64,000 bases of DNA from positions 3,100,001-3,164,000 of the forward strand of contig NZ_LR134290.1 in assembly GCF_900636545.1 (NCBI RefSeq), written 5' to 3'. The notes below the pieces were generated by a model that searched no databases, was not told the DNA's origin, and saw nothing but the letters and a program-made list of their open reading frames with translations. Below, in pieces: positions 1 to 9,194 of this stretch. The DNA is from Pseudomonas mendocina. GTDB lineage: Bacteria > Pseudomonadota > Gammaproteobacteria > Pseudomonadales > Pseudomonadaceae. Position numbers and translations under genes: made by a program. Position 1 is the stretch's first letter. Every line of letters starts with the position of its first letter.

Positions 1-1
1 C

Positions 2-370
2 GGCCTGCCAGCAGCCATCGGCGCCAGGCTGGCCGAGCCGGCGCGACCGGTGATCAGCCTGATGGGCGATGGCGGCATCCAGTTCACCATCGCCGAACTG
101 GCCAGCGCCGTGGAAGCGCGGGTCGGCATCATCGTGCTGCTGTGGAACAACGCCGGTTATGGCGAGATCAAGCGCTACATGCAACGCCGCGATATCACCC
201 CGATTGCCGTCGATATCTACACCCCGGATCTGCTAGCCATCGCCCGGGGCTTTGGCTGCGCCGCCGAGCGTGCGCGCGACCACGCCCATCTGGCCGAGCT
301 GCTGCGCAGCGCGCCTGAAGACCGCCCTTTGATCATCGAAGTGCAGGAGGCCGCACCCTTTCATCCCTGA
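2..370 (+). CDS. ThDP-dependent decarboxylase/acetolactate synthase-like enzyme, C-terminal part
   Basis: Only the last 122 codons are present; the gene begins before the window. The visible part is the C-terminal pyrophosphate-binding domain of the acetolactate synthase/benzoylformate decarboxylase superfamily. The stretch MGDGGIQFT followed by WNNAGYGEIK is the GDG...NN thiamine-diphosphate/Mg2+ motif. The enzyme should act on a 2-oxo acid in the cytoplasm. Pseudomonas homologues of this type include 5-guanidino-2-oxopentanoate decarboxylases, but the substrate cannot be read from this fragment. An NCS1 permease follows 178 bp later on the same strand, with repeat DNA between. Confidence 0.85.
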   Translation, partial: GLPAAIGARLAEPARPVISLMGDGGIQFTIAELASAVEARVGIIVLLWNNAGYGEIKRYMQRRDITPIAVDIYTPDLLAIARGFGCAAERARDHAHLAELLRSAPEDRPLIIEVQEAAPFHP

Positions 371-379
371 CTAGATCAA

Positions 380-441
380 TCGCGGCTAAAGCCGCTCCTA
401 CAGAAAGCAGGGTATCCCTGTGGGAGGGGCTTTAGCCGCGA
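380..441. repeat. REP-type inverted pair (type A)
   Basis: Two 24-bp arms (380-403 and 418-441) are reverse complements with two or three mismatches. The core is CGCGGCTAAAGCC. Related single or paired copies occur at 4750-4773 and 16143-16209. It lies downstream of the decarboxylase stop, as expected for a Pseudomonas REP/BIME-like element. Confidence 0.8.
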
Positions 442-449
442 CATCCCGC

Positions 450-470
450 CCCGGACTGCATCCGGGCTAG
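450..470. repeat. REP-like single copy (type B)
   Basis: A 21-bp imperfect palindrome built on CCCGGACTGCATCCGGG. It differs by one base in that core from both arms of the pair at 10431-10489, so it belongs to a second repeat family distinct from the type A unit just before it. Confidence 0.65.
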
Positions 471-548
471 GGGCATAACCACAAGACTCAGCTGTATCAC
501 TGACTGCCACCCACCAATACCAACAATCAAGTATCGGGGAGTCGTTCC

Positions 549-1889
549 ATGTTCAAGAATCTCAGCCAGCATTTCGGCCAGGACGGCCTTGCTCCTACCG
601 ACAAGTCGCATCGCAGCCTCGGCCTGGGCGGCACCATCGCCCTGTGGCTGGGCGCCAACGTGGTGGTCACCACCATCCTCACCGGCATGCTGCTGGTACC
701 GGATCTGAAATTCACCCAGGCCATGCTCATCGTCTTGATCGGCTCGGGCATCGGCATCCTGCCGCTGGTGTTGGTCGGCCTGATGGGCCAGCGTTCGGGC
801 CTCACCACCATGGTGCTGGCACGCGGCAGCTACGGCTCGCGCGGCGCCAAGCTGCCCTCGCTGGTCAACCTGCTGACTCTGCTGGCCTGGAGCTGGATCC
901 AGGCGCTGCTGGCCGGCATGAGCCTCAACTATGCAGTGGAGCACCTGACCGGTTACTCCAACCTGCCGCTGTTCACCATCCTCTGCGAAACCCTGGTACT
1001 GCTGATCGCCCTGCGCGGTCATCTGGGCATCGAGCGGGTCGAACGCTGGGCCGCCATCGGCATGCTCCTGCTGGCCGGCGCGGTATTCTACGTGATGGGA
1101 CAGAAGTTCGACTTCACCAGCCTCCTGGCCATGCCGACCGAGCCGCGTAACCAGATCACTCCCGGCATCGCCTTCGATATCGTCATCGCCACCGCGTTCT
1201 CCTGGATTCCACTGGCCGCCGACTACAACCGCAACTGCCGCAGTCAAGGCGTGGCGGCGGTCGGCACCTGGGTCGGTTATGTAGCCGCCACCCTGCTGGC
1301 CATGGGCCTGGGCGCTACGGTGTCGGGCTTCTCGGTACTGACCGGCATGGAGCAGACCTATGACCCGGCGGTGCTGCTGGCCGGTTTCGGCTTCGGTCTG
1401 CCAGCGGCCATCGTGGTGTTCCTCTCGGTGATGACCACCAACGTCATGTGCGTCTACAGCGCCTCGCTGTCGTACCTCAACATCAGCCCGAAAACCCCGT
1501 TCTGGAAACCGGCACTGGCCATCGGCGTGCTGTCGATTCTCGGCTCGCAGATCCCCGGCATCCTCGACAATTTCCAGAGCTTCCTGCTGGTGATCGGCAG
1601 CGTGTTCATCCCGGCCTTCGCCGTGCTGATCGCCGACTACTTCCTGATCCACAAGGGCGACTACGCGGTGGACGAACTGCTCAGCGAAGACGGCGGCCGC
1701 TACCGTTACCTGAACGGTTTCAACCCGGCGGCCTTCGTTGCCTATGGCCTGGGCGCGGTGCTGGCCTACTACTGGGGCTGGGTCTCGCCGCTGGCCTGGG
1801 GCGCTTCGCTGCCGGTGTTCCTGCTCACCGCCGCCAGCTATGCCGTGCTGCGTCGCTGGGTGCTGGTGCCACGAGCACAGCTGGCGTAG
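549..1889 (+). CDS. NCS1-family purine/cytosine permease (CodB-like)
   Basis: A 446-residue protein, the usual length for nucleobase:cation symporters of the NCS1 family, with about twelve hydrophobic segments. The N-terminal SLGLGGTIALWLGANV and the segment TAFSWIPLAADYNRN resemble CodB-type permeases. It should import a nucleobase or related compound across the inner membrane with a proton or Na+. The start is supported by GGGGAG seven bases upstream. Its substrate is not determinable; the ThDP enzyme upstream and hydrolase downstream are separated from it by repeats, so no pathway link is claimed. Confidence 0.85.
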   Translation: MFKNLSQHFGQDGLAPTDKSHRSLGLGGTIALWLGANVVVTTILTGMLLVPDLKFTQAMLIVLIGSGIGILPLVLVGLMGQRSGLTTMVLARGSYGSRGAKLPSLVNLLTLLAWSWIQALLAGMSLNYAVEHLTGYSNLPLFTILCETLVLLIALRGHLGIERVERWAAIGMLLLAGAVFYVMGQKFDFTSLLAMPTEPRNQITPGIAFDIVIATAFSWIPLAADYNRNCRSQGVAAVGTWVGYVAATLLAMGLGATVSGFSVLTGMEQTYDPAVLLAGFGFGLPAAIVVFLSVMTTNVMCVYSASLSYLNISPKTPFWKPALAIGVLSILGSQIPGILDNFQSFLLVIGSVFIPAFAVLIADYFLIHKGDYAVDELLSEDGGRYRYLNGFNPAAFVAYGLGAVLAYYWGWVSPLAWGASLPVFLLTAASYAVLRRWVLVPRAQLA

Positions 1890-1904
1890 CGTGATGACAA
1901 TCGT

Positions 1905-1961
1905 GGCGGGTTGCACCCGCCCTTCCCGCCATATGAATCTATAGGGCGGGTGCAACCCGCC
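1905..1961. repeat. Inverted repeat pair (type C)
   Basis: Arms 1905-1922 and 1944-1961 are perfect 18-bp reverse complements with core GGCGGGTTGCACCCGCC, and each arm is itself nearly palindromic. The pair ends one base before an in-frame ATG at 1963, which argues that this ATG is not the start of the following hydrolase. Confidence 0.8.
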
Positions 1962-1980
1962 AATGAGGCAAGTCCCCGTC

Positions 1981-2712
1981 ATGAAAATCGTCAGTCGCGA
2001 CCGCTGGTTCGAGGTGCAGCACCGCCACGACGGCATCTGCCTGATCCACGAGCCTTACGTACGCCCCTTCTATCGCTGCAACATGTGGCATGTGCAGGGG
2101 CGCGAGCATGACGTGCTGATCGACTCCGGCTCCGGGCTGGTAAGTCTGCGCGAGCAACTGCCGTGGCTGACCGAAAAGCCGCTGCTGGCGGTCGCCAGTC
2201 ACTGCCACTTCGACCATATCGCCGGGCATCACGAGTTCGATGAGCGTCTGGTGCATCCGGCCGAAGCCGATATCCTCGCCGCGCCGGACGGCGCCAATAC
2301 CCTGGCCACGGATTACGTCGGCGACGAGATGTTCGAGGCGCACCCGGATTGCCCGCTGTGCTACGCCGAATACCGCGTGCGAGCAGCGCCGGCCACGCGC
2401 CTGATCGAGGATGGCGACGTGCTGGATCTGGGTAATCGGGTCTTGCAGGTGCTGCACACACCCGGCCACTCACCGGGTGGCATTAGCCTGTGGGAAGCAA
2501 GCACGCAAACGCTGTTTTCAGGCGACATCCTCTACGATGGCCCGCTGATCGAGGATGCCTACCATTCGAACCTGGAAGATTACGCGCGCAGCCTGGCACG
2601 GCTGCGCGAACTGCCCGTACGCACCGTGCACGGCGGGCATTTCGCGAGTTTCTCGGGGCAGCGGATGCGCGAGCTGATAGACGCCTGGTTCGACGCCCGT
2701 CGGCTCATGTGA
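1981..2712 (+). CDS. Metallo-beta-lactamase-fold hydrolase
   Basis: A 243-residue MBL-fold protein. The metal-binding motif HCHFDH is at residues 74-79; a further His in TPGHSPGG and an Asp in FSGDIL complete the dinuclear zinc site typical of the family. It is probably a cytoplasmic thioester or lactone hydrolase, or related activity. The substrate is unknown. I chose ATG 1981 over ATG 1963 because 1963 directly abuts a repeat arm and has no Shine-Dalgarno, whereas GAGG lies upstream of 1981. Confidence 0.85.
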   Translation: MKIVSRDRWFEVQHRHDGICLIHEPYVRPFYRCNMWHVQGREHDVLIDSGSGLVSLREQLPWLTEKPLLAVASHCHFDHIAGHHEFDERLVHPAEADILAAPDGANTLATDYVGDEMFEAHPDCPLCYAEYRVRAAPATRLIEDGDVLDLGNRVLQVLHTPGHSPGGISLWEASTQTLFSGDILYDGPLIEDAYHSNLEDYARSLARLRELPVRTVHGGHFASFSGQRMRELIDAWFDARRLM

Positions 2713-2718
2713 CGGGCT

Positions 2719-2850
2719 TCAGCGACGCTGACGCGCCTCACGGCGCAGGCGCTCCTGCTCGGCTTCGCTGATACGAATCGGCTGAGGTTGCGGGACGAGG
2801 CCAAGGGCCTGCAACAGGGCTTGCAGTTGTTCTTGCAGCTTGGCGAGCAT
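2719..2850 (-). CDS. Small hypothetical protein, 43 aa
   Basis: A short gene between the MBL hydrolase (convergent) and aceK (same strand, upstream). It encodes 43 residues beginning MLAKLQEQLQALLQALGL, then a Pro/Gln linker and a charged tail rich in Arg and Glu ending RQRR. The first half is predicted to be an amphipathic helix or short coiled coil. A consensus AGGAGG lies seven bases before the ATG, which is strong support for translation. It begins 87 bp after the aceK stop, so cotranscription is possible. I do not recognise a family. Confidence 0.6.
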   Translation of the reverse strand: MLAKLQEQLQALLQALGLVPQPQPIRISEAEQERLRREARQRR

Positions 2851-2937
2851 GGGTACGACCTCCTGCCAAGTAAAGGGAAGAGCCAGCGGCTCACTTATCA
2901 GATTAGGCCGGACAAACCGGATTTCAACCAGGCCCGG

Positions 2938-4656
2938 TCAAATTACCGGGCTCTTGCGCCGATAGGGGAACACGTCGATCACCTTGCCTGCGCGAATCGC
3001 CTCCTGCAACTGCTTCCAGTAATCAGCTTCGTACAGATTGCCATGCAGCTTGCTGAATAGCTGCCGCTGCTTGATGTCGGCGAACAAAAACGGCGGGAAC
3101 TCCTCGGGGAACACGTCCATCGGCGCTACCGAATACCAGGGTTCGGCGCTCATCTCGTCCTCGGGGAAACGCGGCGGCGGAATGCGGCGGAAGTTCACCT
3201 CGGTGAGAAAGCAGATTTCGTCGTAGTCATAGAACACCACACGGCCATGGCGGGTGACGCCGAAGTTCTTCAGCAGCATGTCGCCAGGGAAGATATTGGC
3301 TGCTGCAAGCTGCTTGATGGCCAGGCCATAGTCGTCCAGCGCTTCGCGTACCTGCGCCTCATTGGCACTTTCCAGGTAGAGGTTGAGCGGCGTCATACGC
3401 CGCTCGGTCCAGCAGTGACGTACCAGCACGGTGTCGCCCTCCACCACCACGGTCGAAGGTGCCACCTCCAGCAGCTCGGCCAGACATTCAGGCTCGAACT
3501 TGGCCTTGGGGAAACGGAAATCGGCGAACTCCTGGGTATCGGCCATGCGCCCGACGCGGTCGACGCTTTTGACCAGGCGGTACTTCTCGATGACCGTGTT
3601 GCGGTCCACCGTCTTGGCGTGGGCGAAACGGTCCTTGATGATCTTGAACACGGTATTGAAACCCGGCAGGGTGAACACGCTCATGACCATGCCACGCACA
3701 CCCGGCGCCATGATGAAGCGGTCGTCGGTACTGGCCAGATGGCCGATCAAGGCGCGGTAGAACTCGGACTTGCCGTGCTTGTAGAAACCGATCGAGGTGT
3801 ACAGCTCGGCGATGTGCTTGCCTGGCAGGATGCGCTTGAGAAAACCGACGAACTCGGCAGGTATGGCCACATCCACCATGAAGTAGCTACGGGTGAAGGA
3901 GAAGATGATCGACACCTCCGCCTCGTCGGTGATCGCCGCATCGGCCTGGATGCCCCGCCCTTCGCGGTGCAACAGCGGGATCGCTAGCGGCCACTGCTCC
4001 TCACGGTTGTAGATGCGTCCGATCAGGTAGGCGCCCTTGTTGCGATACAGCACCGAGGAAAAAAGCTCGATGCACAGCTCCGGGTCCTTGCACACCCAGT
4101 CCGGCAGGCTGGCACGCAGTTGTTCTTCCAGGCGCTGCAGGTCACGAGGCAGGTCCTCGTAAGGCACATCGAAACGGTAATCCTCGAAGATCGCCTGCAG
4201 CGTCGCATGCAGCTCGCCAGCAGGCCGATAGCTGCGCGTCTGCGCAGCGCTGGGCTGGTTGCGCAGCGAGGGGCGGGTGGTATGGATGAACATGCAGCCA
4301 TCGCTGATCTGGTCATGGCTGAACAGGCTGCAGAAGATCGAGTTGAACCAGGTTTCCGCCAGCTCGTCGTCGAAGCGCAGGTCGATCAGGCCGATATAGG
4401 CACTCTTGACCAGCGGCCACAGGTCCACGTCCAGCAAGGATTGATCGAAGCCGGCGAGCAGACCTTCGCGGGTCTGCGCCACCTTCTCTTCATACAGGTT
4501 GATCCGCGCCGCCGAGGCCTGCTGCGCCTCCTGCCACTGCGCCTGCTCGAAGCGTACGCGGGCTCCATCGGTGATCTGACGAAAATGCTCGCGGTAATCG
4601 TCGAAGCCGTCGAGGATCAGGCGAGCGATCTCGCCGGCTGGCCATTGTTGCCCCAT
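2938..4656 (-). CDS. aceK: Isocitrate dehydrogenase kinase/phosphatase
   Basis: At 572 residues it matches AceK length throughout. The bifunctional enzyme phosphorylates and dephosphorylates isocitrate dehydrogenase, switching carbon between the TCA cycle and the glyoxylate shunt. Kinase-like signatures visible are DMLLKNFG near residues 459-466 and DYDE near 477-480, corresponding to catalytic-loop and metal-binding segments. It is monocistronic apart from a possible 43-residue gene downstream; no aceBA genes are adjacent, which is usual in Pseudomonas. Confidence 0.97.
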   Translation of the reverse strand: MGQQWPAGEIARLILDGFDDYREHFRQITDGARVRFEQAQWQEAQQASAARINLYEEKVAQTREGLLAGFDQSLLDVDLWPLVKSAYIGLIDLRFDDELAETWFNSIFCSLFSHDQISDGCMFIHTTRPSLRNQPSAAQTRSYRPAGELHATLQAIFEDYRFDVPYEDLPRDLQRLEEQLRASLPDWVCKDPELCIELFSSVLYRNKGAYLIGRIYNREEQWPLAIPLLHREGRGIQADAAITDEAEVSIIFSFTRSYFMVDVAIPAEFVGFLKRILPGKHIAELYTSIGFYKHGKSEFYRALIGHLASTDDRFIMAPGVRGMVMSVFTLPGFNTVFKIIKDRFAHAKTVDRNTVIEKYRLVKSVDRVGRMADTQEFADFRFPKAKFEPECLAELLEVAPSTVVVEGDTVLVRHCWTERRMTPLNLYLESANEAQVREALDDYGLAIKQLAAANIFPGDMLLKNFGVTRHGRVVFYDYDEICFLTEVNFRRIPPPRFPEDEMSAEPWYSVAPMDVFPEEFPPFLFADIKQRQLFSKLHGNLYEADYWKQLQEAIRAGKVIDVFPYRRKSPVI

Positions 4657-4749
4657 ACATGTGCCTCGTCCGTACAGTAGTCAGCCGAGATTAGCCGACA
4701 ACGCTGGCCTGGATGCAACCGGGAATCGCCAAACCTCCACGATTGCTCA

Positions 4750-4773
4750 TCGCGGCTGAAGCCTCTCCCACAG
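4750..4773. repeat. REP-like single copy (type A variant)
   Basis: TCGCGGCTGAAGCC followed by CTCTCCCACAG matches one arm of the type A REP pair at 380-441. It lies in the gap between divergently oriented aceK and the EamA transporter, an atypical position because REPs usually follow genes. Confidence 0.6.
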
Positions 4774-4879
4774 CTTCGCTGCAGCAGCGCCCTGGCCAAA
4801 CATTCGAAAGCGCCATGCGGATTGCCAGAACCCCGCCTAGCGGCAACACTCTCGGCCCCACCCTGCCGGATACTTCGCC

Positions 4880-5770
4880 TTGCGTACCGCCGACCTGCTC
4901 CGCCTGCTGCTGCTCGCCGCCATCTGGGGCGCCAGCTTCCTGTTCATGCGCGTTGCCGCACCGGTCCTCGGCAGTATGCCGACCGCGTTCTTTCGCGCCA
5001 GCTTCGGCACGCTCGGGCTACTTGCCGTGCTTATGCTGCTGCGCAGCAATTGGGACTTTCGCGGCAAGCTGCGCATCTGTTTGGGCCTGGGCGTGATCAA
5101 TGCCGGCCTGCCTTCGGCCATGTACTGCCTGGCGGCGCTCATCCTGCCGGCCGGCTACTCGGCGATTTTCAATGCGACCACGCCGTTGATGGGCGTATTG
5201 ATCGGTGCGCTGTTCTTCCATGAGGGCATCACCCCAAGCAAGGCGGCGGGCGTATTTCTCGGCCTGCTCGGTGTGGCGGTGCTGACCCGCACCGGGCCGG
5301 TGGCCTTCGACCTGCAACTGCTGCTCGGCGCCGGCGCCTGCCTGGTAGCCACCACCTGCTACGGCTTCGCCGGCTTCCTGACCCGGCGCTGGATCGGCCA
5401 GCAGGGCGGCCTGGACAACCGTCTGACCGCCTTCGCCAGCCTGGCCGGGGCCAGCCTGTTCCTGCTACCGCCGTTCATCGGAAGCCTGGCGCTGCAACCA
5501 CCGCCCAGCTGGGGCGGCCTCGAAGTATGGCTGTCACTGGCCGGTCTTGGCCTGCTCTGCACGGCGTTCGCCTATGTGCTGTATTTCCGCCTGCTGGCCG
5601 ATATCGGGCCGATCAGGGCCAGCACCACCACCTTCCTGATTCCGCCATTTGGCGTACTGTGGGGCGCCCTGCTGCTGGATGAGCCACTGAGTTGGGACTA
5701 CCTGCCCGGCTGCGTACTGATCGCCCTGGCGCTCTGGCTAGTGGTCAGGCCTGGCGTAGCCAAGGCGTAG
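4880..5770 (+). CDS. EamA/DMT-family transporter
   Basis: A 296-residue protein with about ten hydrophobic segments in two repeated halves, as in the EamA (DUF6) drug/metabolite transporter fold. The N-terminal AAIWGASFLFMR is characteristic. It should sit in the inner membrane and export an amino acid or other small metabolite; the substrate is unknown. The start is TTG at 4880. No ATG or GTG upstream in frame gives a better N terminus and the ribosome-binding site is weak, so the start is the least certain part. Confidence 0.85.
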   Translation: MRTADLLRLLLLAAIWGASFLFMRVAAPVLGSMPTAFFRASFGTLGLLAVLMLLRSNWDFRGKLRICLGLGVINAGLPSAMYCLAALILPAGYSAIFNATTPLMGVLIGALFFHEGITPSKAAGVFLGLLGVAVLTRTGPVAFDLQLLLGAGACLVATTCYGFAGFLTRRWIGQQGGLDNRLTAFASLAGASLFLLPPFIGSLALQPPPSWGGLEVWLSLAGLGLLCTAFAYVLYFRLLADIGPIRASTTTFLIPPFGVLWGALLLDEPLSWDYLPGCVLIALALWLVVRPGVAKA

Positions 5771-5801
5771 GCTGCGCTACGCGCACTGAGCGCCTCCATG
5801 A

Positions 5802-5826
5802 AAAAGCCGCCCGAAGGCGGCTTTGC
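5802..5826. terminator. Bidirectional intrinsic terminator
   Basis: AAAAAGCCGCC, a four-base loop, then GGCGGCTTT forms a stable GC stem with A and T runs on either side. It lies between the convergent EamA transporter and cysK and can serve both. Confidence 0.85.
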
Positions 5827-5844
5827 TCGCAAGAAAATCAGGTC

Positions 5845-6816
5845 TTACTGCTGCAATTCCTGTTCGGTGAACAGATCGCTGAACAGCATGCTGGACAGAT
5901 AACGCTCCCCGGAGTCCGGCAGGATCACCACGATGGTCTTGCCCTGCATATCCGGCTTCTCGGCCAGACGCACCGCCGCCGCCATCGCCGCGCCACAGGA
6001 AATCCCGCAGAGGATGCCTTCCTCGCGCATCAGGCGCAGGGCCATGGCCTTGGCTTCGTCGTCATCGACCTGCTCGACCTGATCGACCATCGCCAGGTCG
6101 AGGTTCTTCGGCACGAAGCCTGCGCCGATGCCCTGGATCTTGTGCGGGGCCGGCTTGACCTCGTCACCCGCCAGGGTCTGGCTGATCACCGGCGAACTCA
6201 CCGGCTCCACCGCTACCGAGAGGATCGGCTTGCCCTGGGCCTGCTTGATGTAACGCGAAACGCCGGTGATGGTGCCGCCGGTGCCGACGCCGGAGACCAG
6301 CACGTCGATGGCGCCTTCGGTGTCGCGCCAGATTTCCGGCCCTGTGGTCTTTTCGTGGATGGCCGGGTTGGCCGGGTTTTCGAACTGCTGCGGCAGGTAG
6401 TAGTCAGGGTTGGCGGCCACCAGCTCGTTGGCCTTCTCGATCGCGCCCTTCATGCCCTTCGCCGGCTCGGTCAACACCAGCTCGGCGCCCAGGGCCTTGA
6501 GCACCTTGCGCCGCTCCAGGCTCATCGAGGACGGCATGGTCAGCACCAGCTTGTAGCCACGTGCGGCAGCGACGAAGGCCAGGCCGATGCCGGTATTACC
6601 GGAGGTCGGCTCGACGATGGTCATGCCCGGCTTGAGCACGCCGCGCTCCTCGGCATCCCAGATCATGCTGGCGCCGATGCGGCACTTGACCGAATACGCC
6701 GGATTGCGCCCCTCGATCTTGGCGAGGATGGTCACGCCTTTCGGTCCCAGGCGGTTGATCATCACCAGCGGCGTATTGCCGATGGCCTGGGAGTTGTCAG
6801 CGAAAATGCGGCTCAT
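5845..6816 (-). CDS. cysK: Cysteine synthase A (O-acetylserine sulfhydrylase)
   Basis: A 323-residue PLP enzyme making L-cysteine from O-acetylserine and sulfide. The PLP lysine is K44 in NPAYSVKCR, the A-type sequence, in contrast to NPAGSVKDR in the CysM at 59575-60480. The substrate loop TSGNTG and phosphate loop GTGGTITG are intact. Start ATG 6816 has AAGGAAGGG upstream and matches the family N terminus [17 protein letters not shown]; a longer in-frame start at 6945 would add a non-homologous leader. Confidence 0.96.
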   Translation of the reverse strand: MSRIFADNSQAIGNTPLVMINRLGPKGVTILAKIEGRNPAYSVKCRIGASMIWDAEERGVLKPGMTIVEPTSGNTGIGLAFVAAARGYKLVLTMPSSMSLERRKVLKALGAELVLTEPAKGMKGAIEKANELVAANPDYYLPQQFENPANPAIHEKTTGPEIWRDTEGAIDVLVSGVGTGGTITGVSRYIKQAQGKPILSVAVEPVSSPVISQTLAGDEVKPAPHKIQGIGAGFVPKNLDLAMVDQVEQVDDDEAKAMALRLMREEGILCGISCGAAMAAAVRLAEKPDMQGKTIVVILPDSGERYLSSMLFSDLFTEQELQQ

Positions 6817-6943
6817 GGTCCCTTCCTTAGCAGGTGAAATGACGAACAAGAGCATCAGCCTATGCCCAGGTGCGACAGCAGTCCAGCCGAACAGATCGGC
6901 GTGAGCGTAGTCCATCGAAGATAACTGTCCGACAGACGCTGCC

Positions 6944-8026
6944 ATGAAACGACGCTACAGCTGGCCCCTCAAAGCCCTGCTCATCCTGGTCCTGCTGCTA
7001 ATGGCCGCGCAGCTCGCGCTGCCCTGGCTGATCCGTGACTACCTCAACGACAAGCTCGCCGAGATGGGCGACTACCGAGGGCATATCGCTGATATCGACC
7101 TGGCCTGGTGGCGCGGCGCCTATCGCATCAACGAGCTGACCATCGTCAAGGAGACGGGCGATGTGCCAGTGCCGTTGCTCGATGCCCCGCTGATCGACCT
7201 TTCCGTGAGCTGGCCGGCGCTATGGCGCGAGCATGCGGTGGTGGCCGAGGTGTTCTTCGAGCGGCCGCAGTTGAACTTCGTCGATGGTGGCGATAATGAC
7301 CAGGCCACCCAGACCGGTGCCGGTACCGACTGGCGCGACCAGTTGAACAAGCTGCTGCCCATCACCCTCAACGAACTGCGGGTGATCGACGGCCGCATCA
7401 GCTTTCACAACTTCACCACCGATCCCCAGGTTGAACTGAGCGCAGACAAGGTCAACGCCAGCCTATACAACCTCACCAATGTCGGTGACGAACCAGGCGA
7501 CCGCGTCGCACACTTCGAAGGTCGGGCGCTGTTGCTGGAGCACGCGCCACTGGAAGCCGAGGCGACCTTCGACCCATTCGAGCAATTCGAGGATTTCGAG
7601 CTGCGCCTGCGCGCGAAGGACATCGACCTAACACGCTTCAACGACTTTGCCCGCGCCTACGGCCGCTTCGACTTTAAGCGCGGCAACGGCGACCTGGTCA
7701 TCGAAGCGCAAGCCAAAAATGCTCAGCTCAACGGTTACATCAAACCCCTGCTACGTGATGTCGAGGTGTTCGACTGGGAGCAGGACGTCGAAGATGAAGA
7801 TAAAGGCGTCCTGCGCTCCATATGGGAAGCCATCGTAGGGGGCAGCGAGACACTGCTGAAGAACCAGCGCCGCGACCAATTTGCCACCCGTGTCGAACTC
7901 AGCGGCAGCGTGCACAACCAGCAGACCAGCGCATTCCAGGCCTTCATCGCCATCCTGCGTAATGGTTTCGTCGAAGCCTTCACGCCCCGCTACGAACGCC
8001 CGCCACCTCAGCAAGACGGCAATTGA
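6944..8026 (+). CDS. DUF748 family protein
   Basis: A 360-residue protein with a single N-terminal membrane anchor (about residues 9-28), then the DUF748 pattern [22 protein letters not shown]748 proteins are distantly AsmA-like and are predicted to face the periplasm with a beta-rich body; a role in envelope lipid or protein assembly is inferred, not shown. The gene is divergent from cysK with about 127 bp between starts, so the two share an upstream region. Confidence 0.85.
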   Translation: MKRRYSWPLKALLILVLLLMAAQLALPWLIRDYLNDKLAEMGDYRGHIADIDLAWWRGAYRINELTIVKETGDVPVPLLDAPLIDLSVSWPALWREHAVVAEVFFERPQLNFVDGGDNDQATQTGAGTDWRDQLNKLLPITLNELRVIDGRISFHNFTTDPQVELSADKVNASLYNLTNVGDEPGDRVAHFEGRALLLEHAPLEAEATFDPFEQFEDFELRLRAKDIDLTRFNDFARAYGRFDFKRGNGDLVIEAQAKNAQLNGYIKPLLRDVEVFDWEQDVEDEDKGVLRSIWEAIVGGSETLLKNQRRDQFATRVELSGSVHNQQTSAFQAFIAILRNGFVEAFTPRYERPPPQQDGN

Positions 8027-8055
8027 GCTGTAGTCGCAAGCAGCGGTGACTGCCC

Positions 8056-8070
8056 ATTCAGTGACTGAAT
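8056..8070. promoter_or_regulatory. Perfect palindrome ATTCAGTGACTGAAT, possible operator
   Basis: A 15-bp perfect palindrome with a single central base. It lies 13 bases upstream of the predicted -35 of the moxR promoter, the position expected for an activator or repressor site. The protein that would bind it is unknown. Confidence 0.35.
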
Positions 8071-8082
8071 ACTGCGTCTGCG

Positions 8083-8112
8083 TTCACAGCCACCGGAGCT
8101 GCGCGTTATAGT
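8083..8112 (+). promoter_or_regulatory. Predicted sigma70 promoter of moxR-VWA
   Basis: TTCACA and TATAGT separated by 18 bases, each one mismatch from consensus, end 59 bases before the moxR ATG. Confidence 0.5.
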
Positions 8113-8171
8113 CGCGCTCTGAATTTCTGCTGCGGGCCGGCCCCGCGCGTTACCGTTCCGAGGATTTTCCG

Positions 8172-9017
8172 ATGAAGTTCGAAGGCACCCAGTCCTACGT
8201 CGCCACCGACGACCTCAAACTCGCGGTCAACGCCGCCATCACCCTGCAGCGCCCGCTGCTGGTCAAGGGTGAGCCGGGCACCGGCAAGACCATGCTCGCC
8301 GAGCAACTGGCCGACGCCTTCGGCGCCAAGCTCATTACCTGGCACATCAAGTCCACCACCAAGGCGCACCAAGGCCTGTACGAATACGATGCGGTCAGCC
8401 GCCTGCGCGATTCGCAGCTCGACTCGGACAAGGTTCACGACGTTCGCAACTACATCAAGAAAGGCAAGCTGTGGGAGGCGTTCGAGTCCGACGAGCGCGT
8501 GATCCTGCTGATCGACGAAATCGACAAGGCCGACATCGAGTTCCCCAACGACCTGTTGCAGGAACTCGACAAGATGGAGTTCTACGTTTACGAAACCAAC
8601 GAGACGATCAAGGCCAAGCAGCGCCCGATCATCATCATCACCTCGAACAACGAGAAGGAACTGCCGGACGCCTTCCTGCGCCGCTGCTTCTTCCACTACA
8701 TCGCCTTCCCGGATCGCGACACCCTGAAGAAGATCGTCGACGTGCACTACCCCAACATCAGCGGCGAGCTGGTGGCAGAGGCGCTGGATGTGTTCTTCGA
8801 CGTGCGCAAGGTACCGGGCCTGAAGAAGAAGCCCTCGACCAGCGAACTGGTGGACTGGCTCAAGTTGCTGATGGCCGACAATATCGGTGAAGCAGTGCTG
8901 CGCGAACGCGACCCGACCAAGGCGATCCCGCCGCTGGCCGGTGCTCTGGTGAAGAACGAGCAGGATGTACAACTGCTCGAGCGCCTGGCCTTCATGACCC
9001 GCCGCGCTTCTCGGTAA
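8172..9017 (+). CDS. MoxR-family AAA+ ATPase
   Basis: A 281-residue AAA+ ATPase. Walker A is GEPGTGKT (33-40) and Walker B VILLIDEID is near residue 110, followed by a sensor-like TSNNEKELPDAFLRRC. MoxR proteins act with von Willebrand A partners as chaperone-like remodelers of protein or metal-cofactor complexes. The VWA protein 178 bp downstream is the likely partner. GAGG precedes the ATG. The client is unknown. Confidence 0.92.
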   Translation: MKFEGTQSYVATDDLKLAVNAAITLQRPLLVKGEPGTGKTMLAEQLADAFGAKLITWHIKSTTKAHQGLYEYDAVSRLRDSQLDSDKVHDVRNYIKKGKLWEAFESDERVILLIDEIDKADIEFPNDLLQELDKMEFYVYETNETIKAKQRPIIIITSNNEKELPDAFLRRCFFHYIAFPDRDTLKKIVDVHYPNISGELVAEALDVFFDVRKVPGLKKKPSTSELVDWLKLLMADNIGEAVLRERDPTKAIPPLAGALVKNEQDVQLLERLAFMTRRASR

Positions 9018-9038
9018 ACATCGGGCGGCTGCGCGTCG

Positions 9039-9121
9039 GCCAGGCTGCGTTGAGAGCAGGCTCGCAATGCTCATGTACAAAAGTACACTGCGCTTGCTCG
9101 CCTGCTCTCGCCTTGCCTGGC
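9039..9121. repeat. 83-bp imperfect inverted repeat between moxR and VWA genes
   Basis: The element starts GCCAGGC and ends GCCTGGC. Inside it are GAGAGCAGGC (9052-9061) with its reverse complement, and a perfect TGTAC-AAAA-GTACA centre (9074-9087). It would form a long stem-loop in RNA between two genes expected to be cotranscribed. It resembles none of the three other repeat types in the window. Confidence 0.75.
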
Positions 9122-9194
9122 TCTAGCTCGCTCGCCCTTCCTCCGGCGCGGGCAGTGGCCACAGGCAGTCACAGACTTTCATGAGGGCATAAGC

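Noticed and set aside
1963..1980. ATG 1963 as start of the MBL-fold hydrolase
   Set aside because: It directly follows a repeat arm, lacks a Shine-Dalgarno and adds six residues without homology; ATG 1981 is better.
432..2036. 534-codon open frame on the minus strand opposite the permease
   Set aside because: Composition is Gln/His/Arg-rich, typical of an antisense shadow, and the permease on the plus strand has full family signatures.
5845..6945. N-terminally extended cysK starting at 6945
   Set aside because: The extra 43 residues are unlike any cysteine synthase, and ATG 6816 has a good ribosome-binding site.
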